In this document: positions 52,612 through 61,522 of the stretch, piece after piece
Position numbering within the stretch: the first letter of the stretch is position 1
How the letters are laid out: every line of letters begins with the position of its first letter
Source of the DNA: Verrucomicrobiaceae bacterium
Lineage (GTDB): Bacteria > Verrucomicrobiota > Verrucomicrobiia > Verrucomicrobiales > Akkermansiaceae
Length of the DNA: 64,000 nt
Direction: 5' to 3'
Assembly (NCBI GenBank): GCA_027485615.1
Contig: JAIXQS010000167.1
Span: 1 to 64,000 of the forward strand
Notes under the pieces: model-generated
Told to the model about the DNA's origin: nothing
Databases searched by the model: none
Seen by the model: only the letters and a program-made list of their open reading frames with translations
Translations under genes and position numbers: made by a program

Positions 52612-54621
52612 ATGAAAATCGACATAGTGACAGATACCTTCGCGCCGGATGTGAACGGGGTGGCCATGACCTTGGGTCGGCTCAGCGACGGATTGCGGAA
52701 CCGGGGGCACCGCGTCCACGTGATCCGCACCGGCGAGGGCAAGCGCGGCGAGACCATCGCCGCCTCGGTTCCGCTGCCGGGATACAAGGAGGTGCGCGTA
52801 GGGCTGCCCGGGCCGTTCAAGCTCCGCAAGCGCTGGATCCGCAAGCGTCCCGATGTCATCTACGTCGCCACGGAAAGCCCGCTGGGGAAATCCGCCGTGA
52901 AAGCGGCCAAAGCGCTCGGCATCCCGGTGGCAACCGGTTTTCACACGAACTTCCACGAGTATATGGAGCGCTACAGCCTCGGCGGCCTGCAGCCGATGGC
53001 GATGGCCTATCTGAAACGTTTCCACGGACGTGCGGACTGCACCTTGGCTCCTTCCCCGGAGCTGGTGGAGCGGCTCAAGGCCGAGGGTTTCGGAAACGTG
53101 CACCTGCTCGGGCGCGGCGTCGACACCTCGCTTTTCGATCCGAGGAAACGCTGCGAGAACCTGCGCGGTCAGTGGGGCGCGCGGGCGGCGGCTCCCGTCG
53201 CGATGGTGGTGGGCCGCGTGGCTGCCGAGAAAAACCTGGAACTTGCGATGATCGCTTTTTCCGAAATGCGCGCCGCCGTGCCGGACATGCGTTGCGTCGT
53301 CGTCGGCGACGGGCCGATCCGCGAAAAACTCGCCGCGAAGCATCCGTGGATTCACTTCGCGGGCGTGCAGACGGGTGAGGACTTGGCGAAGCATTACGCT
53401 TCCGCGGACATCCTGCTTTTCCCCAGCGAGACGGAGACCTTCGGAAACGTCGTGCTCGAGGGCATGGCAAGCGGTCTGGCGACGGTGGCCTATGATTATG
53501 CCGCCGCCGCCCGCTTCGTGGAGCACGGAGTCAACGGCCTGAAAGCGCCCAAGGGCGATTCCGCCGCTTTCCTCGAGCACGCCCATGCCGCTCTTGCCAT
53601 CCGTGCGGGTCACGGGATGCGCATCGCCGCCCGCGAACTGGCGGAGACGCAGGGCTGGGCAGCGGTCGTCGCCGAGTTCGAGGCGCGCCTCGAATCGATC
53701 ACCGATTCACAGGAAAGCCCCCGCAAGCCCTACTCGAAGCCGCCCCGCATCGGGAAACGCCTAAAGGTTTCCTACCGCACTGTTTTCCTCTCCGACATCC
53801 ACCTCGGCACGCTCGACAGCAAGGCGACGGAGGTCGTCGATTTCCTGAAACAAATCCGCTGCGAAAAGCTCATTCTAAACGGCGACATCATCGATGGCTG
53901 GGCGCTCAAGCGCGGTTCAAAATGGCTGCCGCGCCACAGCCGTGTGATCCGGAAAATCCTAAAAATGTCGGAGAAAGGGAAAACCGAGATCGTCTATCTC
54001 CGCGGCAACCACGACGACATCCTCGAGCGTTTCCTGCCGCTCGCCTTCGGGAAAATCCGTTTCACCAAGGAGCATATCCATGAGGCCGCGAACGGCACCC
54101 GCTACCTCGTCGTCCACGGCGACGGCTTCGACAGCGTCTCCACGAACCACAAGTGGCTCGCCTCCCTCGGCGCGGTCGGATACGACACCCTCCTCCACAT
54201 CAACCGCTGGTACAACCGCTGGCGGGCATGGTGCGGAAAAGAGTATTTCTCCCTCAGCAAACGCGTGAAGGCGAAGGTGAAATCCGCCGTCAGCTTCATC
54301 GACAAATACGAGTCCCTGCTCCAGGAACTCGCCGTCCACAAGGGCTGCGACGGCATCATCTGCGGCCACATCCATACGCCCGAGGACAAGCGCGTCGGCG
54401 ACATCCACTACCTGAACTCCGGCGATTGGGTGGAGAGCCTCACCGCCATCGTCGAGCACCACGACGGGCGCATGGAGCTGATCCATTTCGAGGAATTCAT
54501 GGCGCAGTGCCACATCAAAAGCATCGAGCGTGCGAAGGCCGCCGAGCGCGAGGTGGAACCCGTTTCCACCGACAGGCGGATCTCGTCGGAAACGGAAATC
54601 CTGCTGGCCGAACCTTTGTGA
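52612..54621 (+). CDS. GT4 glycosyltransferase-metallophosphatase fusion (Agt-PlcP-like)
   Basis: A 669-residue fusion. Residues 1-365 are a GT4 glycosyltransferase (DTFAPDVNGVAMTLGRLSDGL at the start, ATGFHTNFHEYM, the E-x7-E element in FPSETETFGNVVLEGMASG). Residues about 386-640 are a calcineurin-like phosphoesterase with SDIHLG, NGDIIDGW, RGNHDD, VVHGDGFD and CGHIHTPE, plus NSGDWVESLTAIVEH. The latter is the PlcP pattern (often annotated as UDP-2,3-diacylglucosamine pyrophosphatase). PlcP releases diacylglycerol from phospholipids and Agt glycosylates it, so one polypeptide could convert phospholipid to glycolipid. Immediately upstream of pstS and behind a Pho-type operator. An LpxH-like role is the alternative. 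Confidence 0.82.
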   Translation: MKIDIVTDTFAPDVNGVAMTLGRLSDGLRNRGHRVHVIRTGEGKRGETIAASVPLPGYKEVRVGLPGPFKLRKRWIRKRPDVIYVATESPLGKSAVKAAKALGIPVATGFHTNFHEYMERYSLGGLQPMAMAYLKRFHGRADCTLAPSPELVERLKAEGFGNVHLLGRGVDTSLFDPRKRCENLRGQWGARAAAPVAMVVGRVAAEKNLELAMIAFSEMRAAVPDMRCVVVGDGPIREKLAAKHPWIHFAGVQTGEDLAKHYASADILLFPSETETFGNVVLEGMASGLATVAYDYAAAARFVEHGVNGLKAPKGDSAAFLEHAHAALAIRAGHGMRIAARELAETQGWAAVVAEFEARLESITDSQESPRKPYSKPPRIGKRLKVSYRTVFLSDIHLGTLDSKATEVVDFLKQIRCEKLILNGDIIDGWALKRGSKWLPRHSRVIRKILKMSEKGKTEIVYLRGNHDDILERFLPLAFGKIRFTKEHIHEAANGTRYLVVHGDGFDSVSTNHKWLASLGAVGYDTLLHINRWYNRWRAWCGKEYFSLSKRVKAKVKSAVSFIDKYESLLQELAVHKGCDGIICGHIHTPEDKRVGDIHYLNSGDWVESLTAIVEHHDGRMELIHFEEFMAQCHIKSIERAKAAEREVEPVSTDRRISSETEILLAEPL

Positions 54622-54678
54622 CGAATCCGTCGCACAAGTCCTTTCCGCGTCCGCGACAAGATCGGGGATTGATATAAG
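54618..54678 (+). promoter_or_regulatory. Pho-type operator and promoter of pstS
   Basis: GTGAC-gaatcc-GTCGC (54618-54633; one mismatch in the palindrome), then 39 bases, then TATAAG (54673-54678). It overlaps the last codons of the fusion gene and lies 94 bases before the pstS ATG. Confidence 0.65.
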
Positions 54679-54727
54679 CGCTTCGCGTCCGTATTGGATG
54701 CGGAGCGAATACGAAAAGAAACAAACC

Positions 54728-55690
54728 ATGAGAACAAAATTGACCTTGATGATGATGGGCACGGCGCTCGCCGCCATGAACCTGAACGCGGAGGAATCCC
54801 ACATCGACCCCGCGATCCCGCATTACCAAACCGTCAGCGGCGTTTCCGGAAACCTGAACTCGATCGGTTCCGACACCCTCAACAACCTCATGACCCTGTG
54901 GGCGGAAGGTTTCAAGAAGTCCTACCCGAACGTGAACGTCCAGATCGAGGGCAAGGGCAGCTCCACCGCACCGCCGGCCCTGATCGAGGGCACCGCCCAG
55001 CTTGGTCCGATGTCACGCCCGATGAAGGCGGAGGAGATCGATGCCTTTGAGAAAAAATTCGGCTATAAGCCGACGGAAGTGAACGTCGCCGTGGATGCGC
55101 TCGCGGTCTTCGCCCACAAGGACAACCCGCTGAAGGGCATGTCGATGGAGCAGGTGGACGCCATTTTCTCCTCCACCCGCAAAAAAGGCGGCGCTGACAT
55201 CACGGAGTGGGGTCAGCTCGGTCTCGACGCATGGAAAGGCCGCGCGATCTCGCTGTTCGGGCGTAACTCCGCCTCCGGCACCTACGGCTTCTTCCAGGAA
55301 CACGCGCTGGACAAAGGCGATTTCAAGACCTCGGTGAAAGAGCAGCCCGGCTCCTCCGCCGTGGTGCAAGGCGTCGGCGGCGACATCTATGCCATCGGCT
55401 ACTCTGGCATCGGCTACAAGACCTCAGGTGTCCGCGCCCTGCCGCTTTCCAACGATGGCGGCGAGTTTTTCGAGGCCACCTATGCAAACGCCCTGTCCGG
55501 AGATTACCCGCTGGCTCGTTTCCTCATCGTCTACGTGAACAAGAAACCCGGCGAGCCGCTCGACAAGCTCACCCTTGAGTTCCTCAAGTTCGTTCTCTCG
55601 AAGCAAGGCCAGATGATTGTGGAAAAGGACAATTACTACCCGATGCCCGCCGAACTCGCCGCCGAGACGGTCGAAGGCCTCTCCAAGTAG
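54728..55690 (+). CDS. pstS: phosphate ABC transporter substrate-binding protein
   Basis: A 320-residue periplasmic phosphate-binding protein with signal peptide (MRTKLTLMMMGTALAAMNLNA). GSDTLNNLMTLWAEGF, the IEGKGSSTAPPALIEGTAQ segment (phosphate-binding Ser/Thr), GPMSRPMK and GRNSASGTYGFF match the PstS family. First gene of the pst unit, with its own Pho-type promoter. Confidence 0.94.
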   Translation: MRTKLTLMMMGTALAAMNLNAEESHIDPAIPHYQTVSGVSGNLNSIGSDTLNNLMTLWAEGFKKSYPNVNVQIEGKGSSTAPPALIEGTAQLGPMSRPMKAEEIDAFEKKFGYKPTEVNVAVDALAVFAHKDNPLKGMSMEQVDAIFSSTRKKGGADITEWGQLGLDAWKGRAISLFGRNSASGTYGFFQEHALDKGDFKTSVKEQPGSSAVVQGVGGDIYAIGYSGIGYKTSGVRALPLSNDGGEFFEATYANALSGDYPLARFLIVYVNKKPGEPLDKLTLEFLKFVLSKQGQMIVEKDNYYPMPAELAAETVEGLSK

Positions 55691-55749
55691 TTTCGTTGTC
55701 GGAAGGTCTCGAAATCGCGGGGGCGGTGCCGGAAGGTTCCACCCGTTTG

Positions 55750-55809
55750 GTGACGGCTCTGTCACATTCCGCGCTTTGCCCAGGGCGGGAGTTGGTTCAC
55801 AAATACGAG
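55750..55809 (+). promoter_or_regulatory. Pho-type operator and promoter of pstC
   Basis: GTGAC-ggctct-GTCAC (55750-55765), then 38 bases, then TACGAG (55804-55809), 49 bases before the pstC ATG. It lies between pstS and pstC, so the permease genes can be transcribed apart from pstS. Confidence 0.7.
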
Positions 55810-55858
55810 TAAAACACGGGTCGCATCGGAAAAAACGGCCATCCATCCATATTTAACA

Positions 55859-58120
55859 ATGCTCCCCGAGCCAACCAACAATCCGGACCCGAGGCGGTTT
55901 GATGTCTCCAGGTCGACCCTTTGGTTCGACCGTTTCATGGGCTGGGCGATCCGTTTCGGCGGCATCGGCGTGATCATCGCGGTGTTCGGGATTTTCTGGT
56001 TCATCGGCAAGGAAGTCATCCCGCTGTTCAAGCCGGGCGCGGTGGTGAAAGCCGCTTCCGCGACCTCAGGGACCGCTCCTGTCATCCTCGGCGTGGATGA
56101 GTGGGGGGAAATGCCGTTTTTCTACTCCGGCGGCAACAAGGTGGTCTTCGTCGACGGGGAAACCGGTGAGCGGAGCGAGCTGGAGGTGCCGGGCTTGGAA
56201 GGGCTGAAAATCACCGCGAGCTCCTATGATCCGCTGAAACGCCGCATCTCGCTGGGCTTGGAGGACGGGCGGGTGGGTTCTTTCATCGTCGGCTACGAGC
56301 GGCTTTTCGAAAACGGCGAGGCGAAGGGCGTGAAGCCATCCATCGCCGTAGAGCCGTGGTTCGTGCTGAAAAACGCAGGCGGCCCCGTTACGGCGATCAG
56401 TTACGGCGACGCCGGCTCCTCGCGCATCATGGCGGTGAAAACCGCCGAGGGCAAAGTCGAGGTGGTCCGTCTCGGCCTGAAAGGCGGACTGATCGGCGGC
56501 AAGAAACTCTCGGTGCTTGCCGAGGTGGACATCACGCCGGAGATCAGCGGCGAGGTGGTGTTTCTCCGCGCTTCGCAGAACGGCCAGATAGTGCTGGTGG
56601 CGGACAAGGCCGGCAAGGTTTCGTATTTTCTCGCCGATAGCTCGGGAGTCACGAAGCGGCAGGACTTCACACCCTTCGGCGGTGTCGGTCTGGCGCAGAT
56701 GGATTTCCTTTTCGGCGGCGTTTCCGCGATCCTCACCGCCGAGGACGGCACCCAGGAACAGTGGAGCCTTTTCCGCCAAACCGAGGACGCCGAGCGGCTC
56801 TTCGGCATGACCAAGGATTTCCCCGATGTCGGCGACGGCCGGATCGCCTTCGCCAAGAGCCAGCGCAACCGCACTTTCCTCACCGGCGCGGGACGCGAGC
56901 TTTCGATCCGCCACAGCACCTCCGGCGCGGTGCGCTGGGAGGGGTCAGTGGACATTGATCCCGCCGCCGCGATCCTCGACGCGAAGGGCGAATCGTTCTG
57001 GATCGCTTCGGCGGCGGGCGAGGCGCGCAAGTTCGAGATCAAGGATCATCATCCTGACGCGGGCGTGCAGGCGTTCTTCGGGAAAGTCTGGTATGAGGGC
57101 GGAGCGGGGCCGGTTTTCCAATGGCAGTCCACCGGCGGCTCGGATGATTTCGAGGCGAAGCTTTCCCTGATGCCCCTGATCTTCGGCTCGCTGAAAGGCA
57201 CCGCCTACGCGCTGCTTTTCGCCATCCCCGTCGCGCTGCTGGCCGCCGTTTTCTCCGCGGCGTTCCTGCCGGCTGATGTGAAACGGATCGTCAAGCCGAC
57301 CATGGAGATCATGTCCTCGCTGCCCTCCGTGGTGCTCGGTTTCCTGGCCGGCCTGTGGCTCGCGCCCATACTTTCCGACCGCGTGCCTTCGGTGATGATG
57401 CTTGTTATACTCGTCCCGCTTTCCGCCCTGCTCGTCGGTTACGTCTGGTGCCGCATGCCTCTCGCTTTCCGCAACCGCTTCGAGGGCGGCAATGAGTGGA
57501 TGATCGTGATTCCTTTCCTCGCCCTCGCCGCGATGATCGGCTGGTGGTCGGGGCCCTTGGTGGAGAAAATGTTCTTCGTTTACACCGAGCCGGGCACCGG
57601 GAAAAAGATCGCGGACTTCAGCCTCTGGTGGCCGCAGGCGACAGGGACGAGCTTCCAGCAACGCAACTCGCTCGTTCTCGGTTTCATCATGGGCTTCGCG
57701 GTGATCCCCGTCATTTTCACGATCGCCGAGGACGCCCTCTCCAACGTCCCGAAAAATCTAACAGCCGCCGCCTCCGCGCTCGGCGCCAACCGCTGGCAGG
57801 TCGTGTGGACGGTGATGCTGCCCGTCGCCTCCTCCGGCATTTTCTCCTCGCTGATGATCGGCTTCGGACGCGCCGTCGGCGAAACGATGATCATGGTCAT
57901 GGCCACCGGCAACACGCCGATCATGGAGTGGAATCTTTTCAACGGCATGCGCACTCTCTCCGCGAACCTCGCCGTTGAGCTGCCCGAGGCGCCAGTCGGA
58001 TCCACCCACTACCGCACGCTTTTCCTTGGCGCGATCGTCCTTTTCGCCATGACATTTGTGCTCAACACCATCGCGGAAATCCTCCGCCAGCGCCTGCGCG
58101 AGAAAAACAAGCTCGTCTGA
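55859..58120 (+). CDS. pstC: phosphate ABC transporter permease PstC, large form
   Basis: A 753-residue protein. One N-terminal helix (about 28-52), then about 370 residues outside the membrane with repeated beta strands (FVDGETGERSELEVPG, VSYFLADSS, EQWSLFRQT), suggestive of a beta-propeller-like domain. A PstC permease domain follows from about 435 (GTAYALLFAIPVALLAAVF, SSLPSVVLGFLAGLWLAP, ALGANRWQVVWTVMLPVASSG, GRAVGETMIMVMATGN). Ordinary PstC is about 300-320 residues; the long form is known in several Gram-negative groups. Confidence 0.92.
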   Translation: MLPEPTNNPDPRRFDVSRSTLWFDRFMGWAIRFGGIGVIIAVFGIFWFIGKEVIPLFKPGAVVKAASATSGTAPVILGVDEWGEMPFFYSGGNKVVFVDGETGERSELEVPGLEGLKITASSYDPLKRRISLGLEDGRVGSFIVGYERLFENGEAKGVKPSIAVEPWFVLKNAGGPVTAISYGDAGSSRIMAVKTAEGKVEVVRLGLKGGLIGGKKLSVLAEVDITPEISGEVVFLRASQNGQIVLVADKAGKVSYFLADSSGVTKRQDFTPFGGVGLAQMDFLFGGVSAILTAEDGTQEQWSLFRQTEDAERLFGMTKDFPDVGDGRIAFAKSQRNRTFLTGAGRELSIRHSTSGAVRWEGSVDIDPAAAILDAKGESFWIASAAGEARKFEIKDHHPDAGVQAFFGKVWYEGGAGPVFQWQSTGGSDDFEAKLSLMPLIFGSLKGTAYALLFAIPVALLAAVFSAAFLPADVKRIVKPTMEIMSSLPSVVLGFLAGLWLAPILSDRVPSVMMLVILVPLSALLVGYVWCRMPLAFRNRFEGGNEWMIVIPFLALAAMIGWWSGPLVEKMFFVYTEPGTGKKIADFSLWWPQATGTSFQQRNSLVLGFIMGFAVIPVIFTIAEDALSNVPKNLTAAASALGANRWQVVWTVMLPVASSGIFSSLMIGFGRAVGETMIMVMATGNTPIMEWNLFNGMRTLSANLAVELPEAPVGSTHYRTLFLGAIVLFAMTFVLNTIAEILRQRLREKNKLV

Positions 58121-58123
58121 CCC

Positions 58124-59755
58124 ATGCCCGCCGAAATCGAAAACTCGAGGTTCGCGACCACCGGAAGGTCACGCAAGGGCGAGCCGCTCGTCTGGCTCAC
58201 CGCCGCGGGGTTGGCGGTCGGCGTCATCATGGCGCTCGGGCTGTTCCTCCTCATCCTCGTGAAAGGCGCGTCGTCCTTCTGGCCGAAGCGGATCGAGCTT
58301 TTCGAGGTAAAGCGCGGCGAGACCTCGGAAATGATCGCCGGTTATGTCACACAGACGCAGGAGCGGAAGGATGCGGAGGGCAAGCCCGTCGAGGAACTCC
58401 AGATTTTCCGCGGCAACAAGGACGTCAGCGGCGAGGCGTTCATCTACGTGGATGTCCGCGACATCGTCAGCCGCAGCGCTCCGGAAAAATTGCTGCTCTT
58501 CGAGCGCCTCACCTATGGCCCGGCCATCGGCGAGGCGGTCGCCATCGAGACCAAGGACGGCCGTACCGAGGCCGCGGCCGCGGATTTCATGGGGAAACTC
58601 GACGCCCTCATTTCCAAAAGCGAAGAGATCCGGGCGAAGGCGCTGTATATCGAGCGCAAACAGATCGGCAAAATCAGCGCGGAGATCGAGGAGATCGGCT
58701 TCGACCTCAAAGCGGATCGCATCACCGAGGCCAACGCCGCCGCGCGCAAGGCTGAGCTGGAGAAACAGTTCGCCACCCTCAAGGCCGAGGCCGACGGACT
58801 CAACGACGGCATGGCCGCCACCAACATCATCTACAGGATCGCCGATGGCCGAGAAAGACCGCTGCCTTCCGGCCAGTTGCTTAGCGTTTACACGCCCAAC
58901 AGCACCGGATTTTTCGGACGTCTCGGCGAGGCGCTGCGCCGCGCCTGGCATTTCCTCAAAGAGGATCCCCGCGAGGCGAACACCGAGGGCGGCGTTTTCC
59001 CCGCCATCTTCGGCACCGTGGTGATGACCCTGGTGATGAGCCTTTTCGTGACACCCTTCGGGGTCATCGCCGCGGTCTATCTGCGTGAATACGCCAAGCA
59101 GGGACTCATGGTCCGCATCGTCCGCATCTGTGTGAACAACCTCGCCGGCGTGCCCTCCATCGTCTTCGGCGTCTTCGGTCTCGCGTTCTTCGTGTATTTC
59201 GTCGGCGCGGGGATTGATGATACTTTCTACTCCGAGAAACTCCCCACGCCCACCTTCGGCACGCCCGGCATCCTCTGGGCCTCGCTGACCCTTGCGCTGC
59301 TGACGTTGCCGGTCGTCATCGTGGCGACGGAAGAAGCCCTCTCCGCCGTGCCGCGCGGTGTCCGCGAGGCGGCTCTCGCATGCGGCGCCTCGAAATGGCA
59401 GACGATCCAGCGTATCGTGCTCCCCGCCTCCCTTCCCGGGATTCTAACAGGCGTCATCCTCGCGATGGCCCGCGGCGCAGGCGAGGTCGCGCCGCTCATG
59501 CTCGTCGGCGTGGTGAAGCTCGCGCCGACCCTGCCCATCGATGGCATCGCCCCCTTCATCCACGCCGAGCGCAAGTTCATGCACCTCGGCTTCCATATCT
59601 ACGACCTCGGCTTCCAATCCCCCGACGCCGAAGCCGCCAAGCCCTTTGTTTACGCCACCGCCCTGCTCCTAATCCTCGTCGTCGTAACCCTCAACCTCAC
59701 CGCCATCCTCATCCGCAACCGCCTGAAAAAACGCTTCGCCGTGAGCAGCTTTTGA
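58124..59755 (+). CDS. pstA: phosphate ABC transporter permease PstA, large form
   Basis: A 543-residue permease. An N-terminal helix is followed by about 250 residues with a charged, coiled-coil-like stretch (EEIRAKALYIERKQIGKI onward), then the PstA permease domain (GTVVMTLVMSLFVTPFGVIAAVYLREYA, NNLAGVPSIVFGVFGLAF, ALACGASKWQTIQRIVLPAS, GAGEVAPLMLVG). Starts 3 bases after the pstC stop. The extra N-terminal domain mirrors that of PstC; the two may interact. Confidence 0.93.
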   Translation: MPAEIENSRFATTGRSRKGEPLVWLTAAGLAVGVIMALGLFLLILVKGASSFWPKRIELFEVKRGETSEMIAGYVTQTQERKDAEGKPVEELQIFRGNKDVSGEAFIYVDVRDIVSRSAPEKLLLFERLTYGPAIGEAVAIETKDGRTEAAAADFMGKLDALISKSEEIRAKALYIERKQIGKISAEIEEIGFDLKADRITEANAAARKAELEKQFATLKAEADGLNDGMAATNIIYRIADGRERPLPSGQLLSVYTPNSTGFFGRLGEALRRAWHFLKEDPREANTEGGVFPAIFGTVVMTLVMSLFVTPFGVIAAVYLREYAKQGLMVRIVRICVNNLAGVPSIVFGVFGLAFFVYFVGAGIDDTFYSEKLPTPTFGTPGILWASLTLALLTLPVVIVATEEALSAVPRGVREAALACGASKWQTIQRIVLPASLPGILTGVILAMARGAGEVAPLMLVGVVKLAPTLPIDGIAPFIHAERKFMHLGFHIYDLGFQSPDAEAAKPFVYATALLLILVVVTLNLTAILIRNRLKKRFAVSSF

Positions 59756-59854
59756 GAAGCACGAAGCACGAAGCATAAAATCCAAAATGAAAAAGTTTCG
59801 ATCAAAACTCTTCCTTTAGACATCAGTGCCTAGAATTTAGAATTTTTTATCTCC

Positions 59855-60646
59855 ATGTCTGCTTCATCTCAAGTGCCCGAAAAAGCACCCCGCCCCGATT
59901 TCATCCGGGTGGAGGACTTCAGTTTCCACTACGGTGAGAAGCAGGCGATCTTCGGCATCGACATGGCGATCCCCGAGAACGAGATCACCGCCCTCATCGG
60001 CCCCTCCGGCTGCGGGAAATCCACCCTGCTGCGGAACATGAACCGCATGAACGACCTCATCGACGGCGTCCGCCACGAAGGCGACATCCGGCTCGACGGC
60101 GTGAGCCTCTACGATCCCTCCGTCGAGGTCATTTCGCTGCGCAAGCGCGTCGGCATGGTGTTCCAGAAATACAATCCCTTCGCGAAGTCGATCTACGAGA
60201 ATGTCGTCTTCAGCCTCCGCGTCGCGGGGCGCAACGGCAAACGCGAACTCGATGAGACGGTCGAGCGCGCCCTCCGGGACTCGGCACTCTGGGACGAGGT
60301 GAAAGACCGCCTGCATGACAGCGCATTCGGCCTTTCCGGCGGGCAGCAGCAACGCCTCTGCATCGCCCGCGCCATCGCGAACCGCCCGGAAATCCTCCTG
60401 ATGGACGAGCCTTGCGCCGCGCTAGACCCGCTCGCGACGCTGAAGATCGAGGAACTCATCACCACCCTCAAGAACCGCTACACCATCGTCATCGTGACCC
60501 ACAATATGGAGCAGGCCACGCGTTGCTCGGACCGCACCGCGTTCCTCTACATGGGCAAGCTCATCGAATACGGAAAGACGGTGCAGATTTTCGAGAACCC
60601 CAAACAGGAGCAGACCGAGTCCTACATCACCGGAAGGTTCAGCTGA
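59855..60646 (+). CDS. pstB: phosphate ABC transporter ATP-binding protein PstB, copy 1
   Basis: A 263-residue ATPase: Walker [10 protein letters not shown] near residue 50, Q-loop VFQKYNPF, signature LSGGQQQR, Walker [13 protein letters not shown], and H-loop VTHNMEQ. The C-terminal ESYITGRFS is the PstB ending. The 99-base gap after pstA is AT-rich, unlike the rest of the operon, and may carry a promoter. Confidence 0.96.
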   Translation: MSASSQVPEKAPRPDFIRVEDFSFHYGEKQAIFGIDMAIPENEITALIGPSGCGKSTLLRNMNRMNDLIDGVRHEGDIRLDGVSLYDPSVEVISLRKRVGMVFQKYNPFAKSIYENVVFSLRVAGRNGKRELDETVERALRDSALWDEVKDRLHDSAFGLSGGQQQRLCIARAIANRPEILLMDEPCAALDPLATLKIEELITTLKNRYTIVIVTHNMEQATRCSDRTAFLYMGKLIEYGKTVQIFENPKQEQTESYITGRFS

Positions 60647-60647
60647 A

Positions 60648-61421
60648 ATGGAAAACCATCCTCCAATCCCCGCCATCGAGGTGCGCGACGTCGATTTCTC
60701 CTACGGGAAATCCCGCGCCATCAAGGGCGTGACCCTGGACATCGCCCGCAACCAGGTCACCGCTTTCATCGGCCCCTCCGGCTGCGGGAAATCCACCCTG
60801 CTCCGCTGCTTCAACCGGATGAATGATTTCATCCCCGGCGCGAAGGTCACCAAGGGCGAGATCCTCATCAACGGAGTCGAGATCCACGACAAGGAGGTCG
60901 ATGGCGTGGAGCTACGCCGCCGCGTCGGCATGGTGTTCCAGAAATCCAACCCCTTCCCACGCAGCATCTATGAGAACGTCGCCTACGGCCCGCGCATCCT
61001 GGGCGAGAAGAACAAGGTGAACCTCGACGCCATCGTCGAAAAATCCCTGCGCGGTGCCGCGCTCTGGGACGAGGTGAAAGACCGCCTCAACGAAAGCGCC
61101 TACGGCCTTTCCGGCGGGCAGCAGCAGCGGCTCTGCATCGCCCGCACCACCGCCGTCGATCCCTCCATCATCCTGATGGACGAGCCCTGCTCCGCCCTCG
61201 ATCCCATCGCCACCGCCCGCGTTGAGGAACTTATCTACGACCTCAAGCGCGATTACACCATCGTCATCGTCACCCATAACATGCAGCAGGCGACGCGGGT
61301 TTCCGATATGACCGCTTTCTTTTACCTCGGCGAGCTGATAGAATACGACCGAACCTCGAAAATGTTTTCCAACCCGTCCTTGCCGCAGACGGAGCAATAC
61401 ATCACGGGCCGGTTTGGCTGA
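60648..61421 (+). CDS. pstB: phosphate ABC transporter ATP-binding protein PstB, copy 2
   Basis: A 257-residue second PstB in tandem, 1 base after the first. All ATPase motifs are intact ([57 protein letters not shown], and the ending EQYITGRFG). It resembles the classic PstB more closely (PFPRSIYEN) than copy 1 (PFAKSIYEN). The two may form a heterodimer or serve different conditions. Confidence 0.96.
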   Translation: MENHPPIPAIEVRDVDFSYGKSRAIKGVTLDIARNQVTAFIGPSGCGKSTLLRCFNRMNDFIPGAKVTKGEILINGVEIHDKEVDGVELRRRVGMVFQKSNPFPRSIYENVAYGPRILGEKNKVNLDAIVEKSLRGAALWDEVKDRLNESAYGLSGGQQQRLCIARTTAVDPSIILMDEPCSALDPIATARVEELIYDLKRDYTIVIVTHNMQQATRVSDMTAFFYLGELIEYDRTSKMFSNPSLPQTEQYITGRFG

Positions 61422-61522
61422 AACACTTTTAATCGGGGACATGTATGCAATCACTATGAATCCAGGCCTTTTAGCGAACCATCGATTGGCTCGCCCATAG
61501 CTTATGCGAGAAGCAAATAACC

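Noticed and set aside
52444-53613. 389-codon open frame on the - strand opposite the glycosyltransferase domain
   Set aside because: Antisense shadow of a well-supported GT4 domain.
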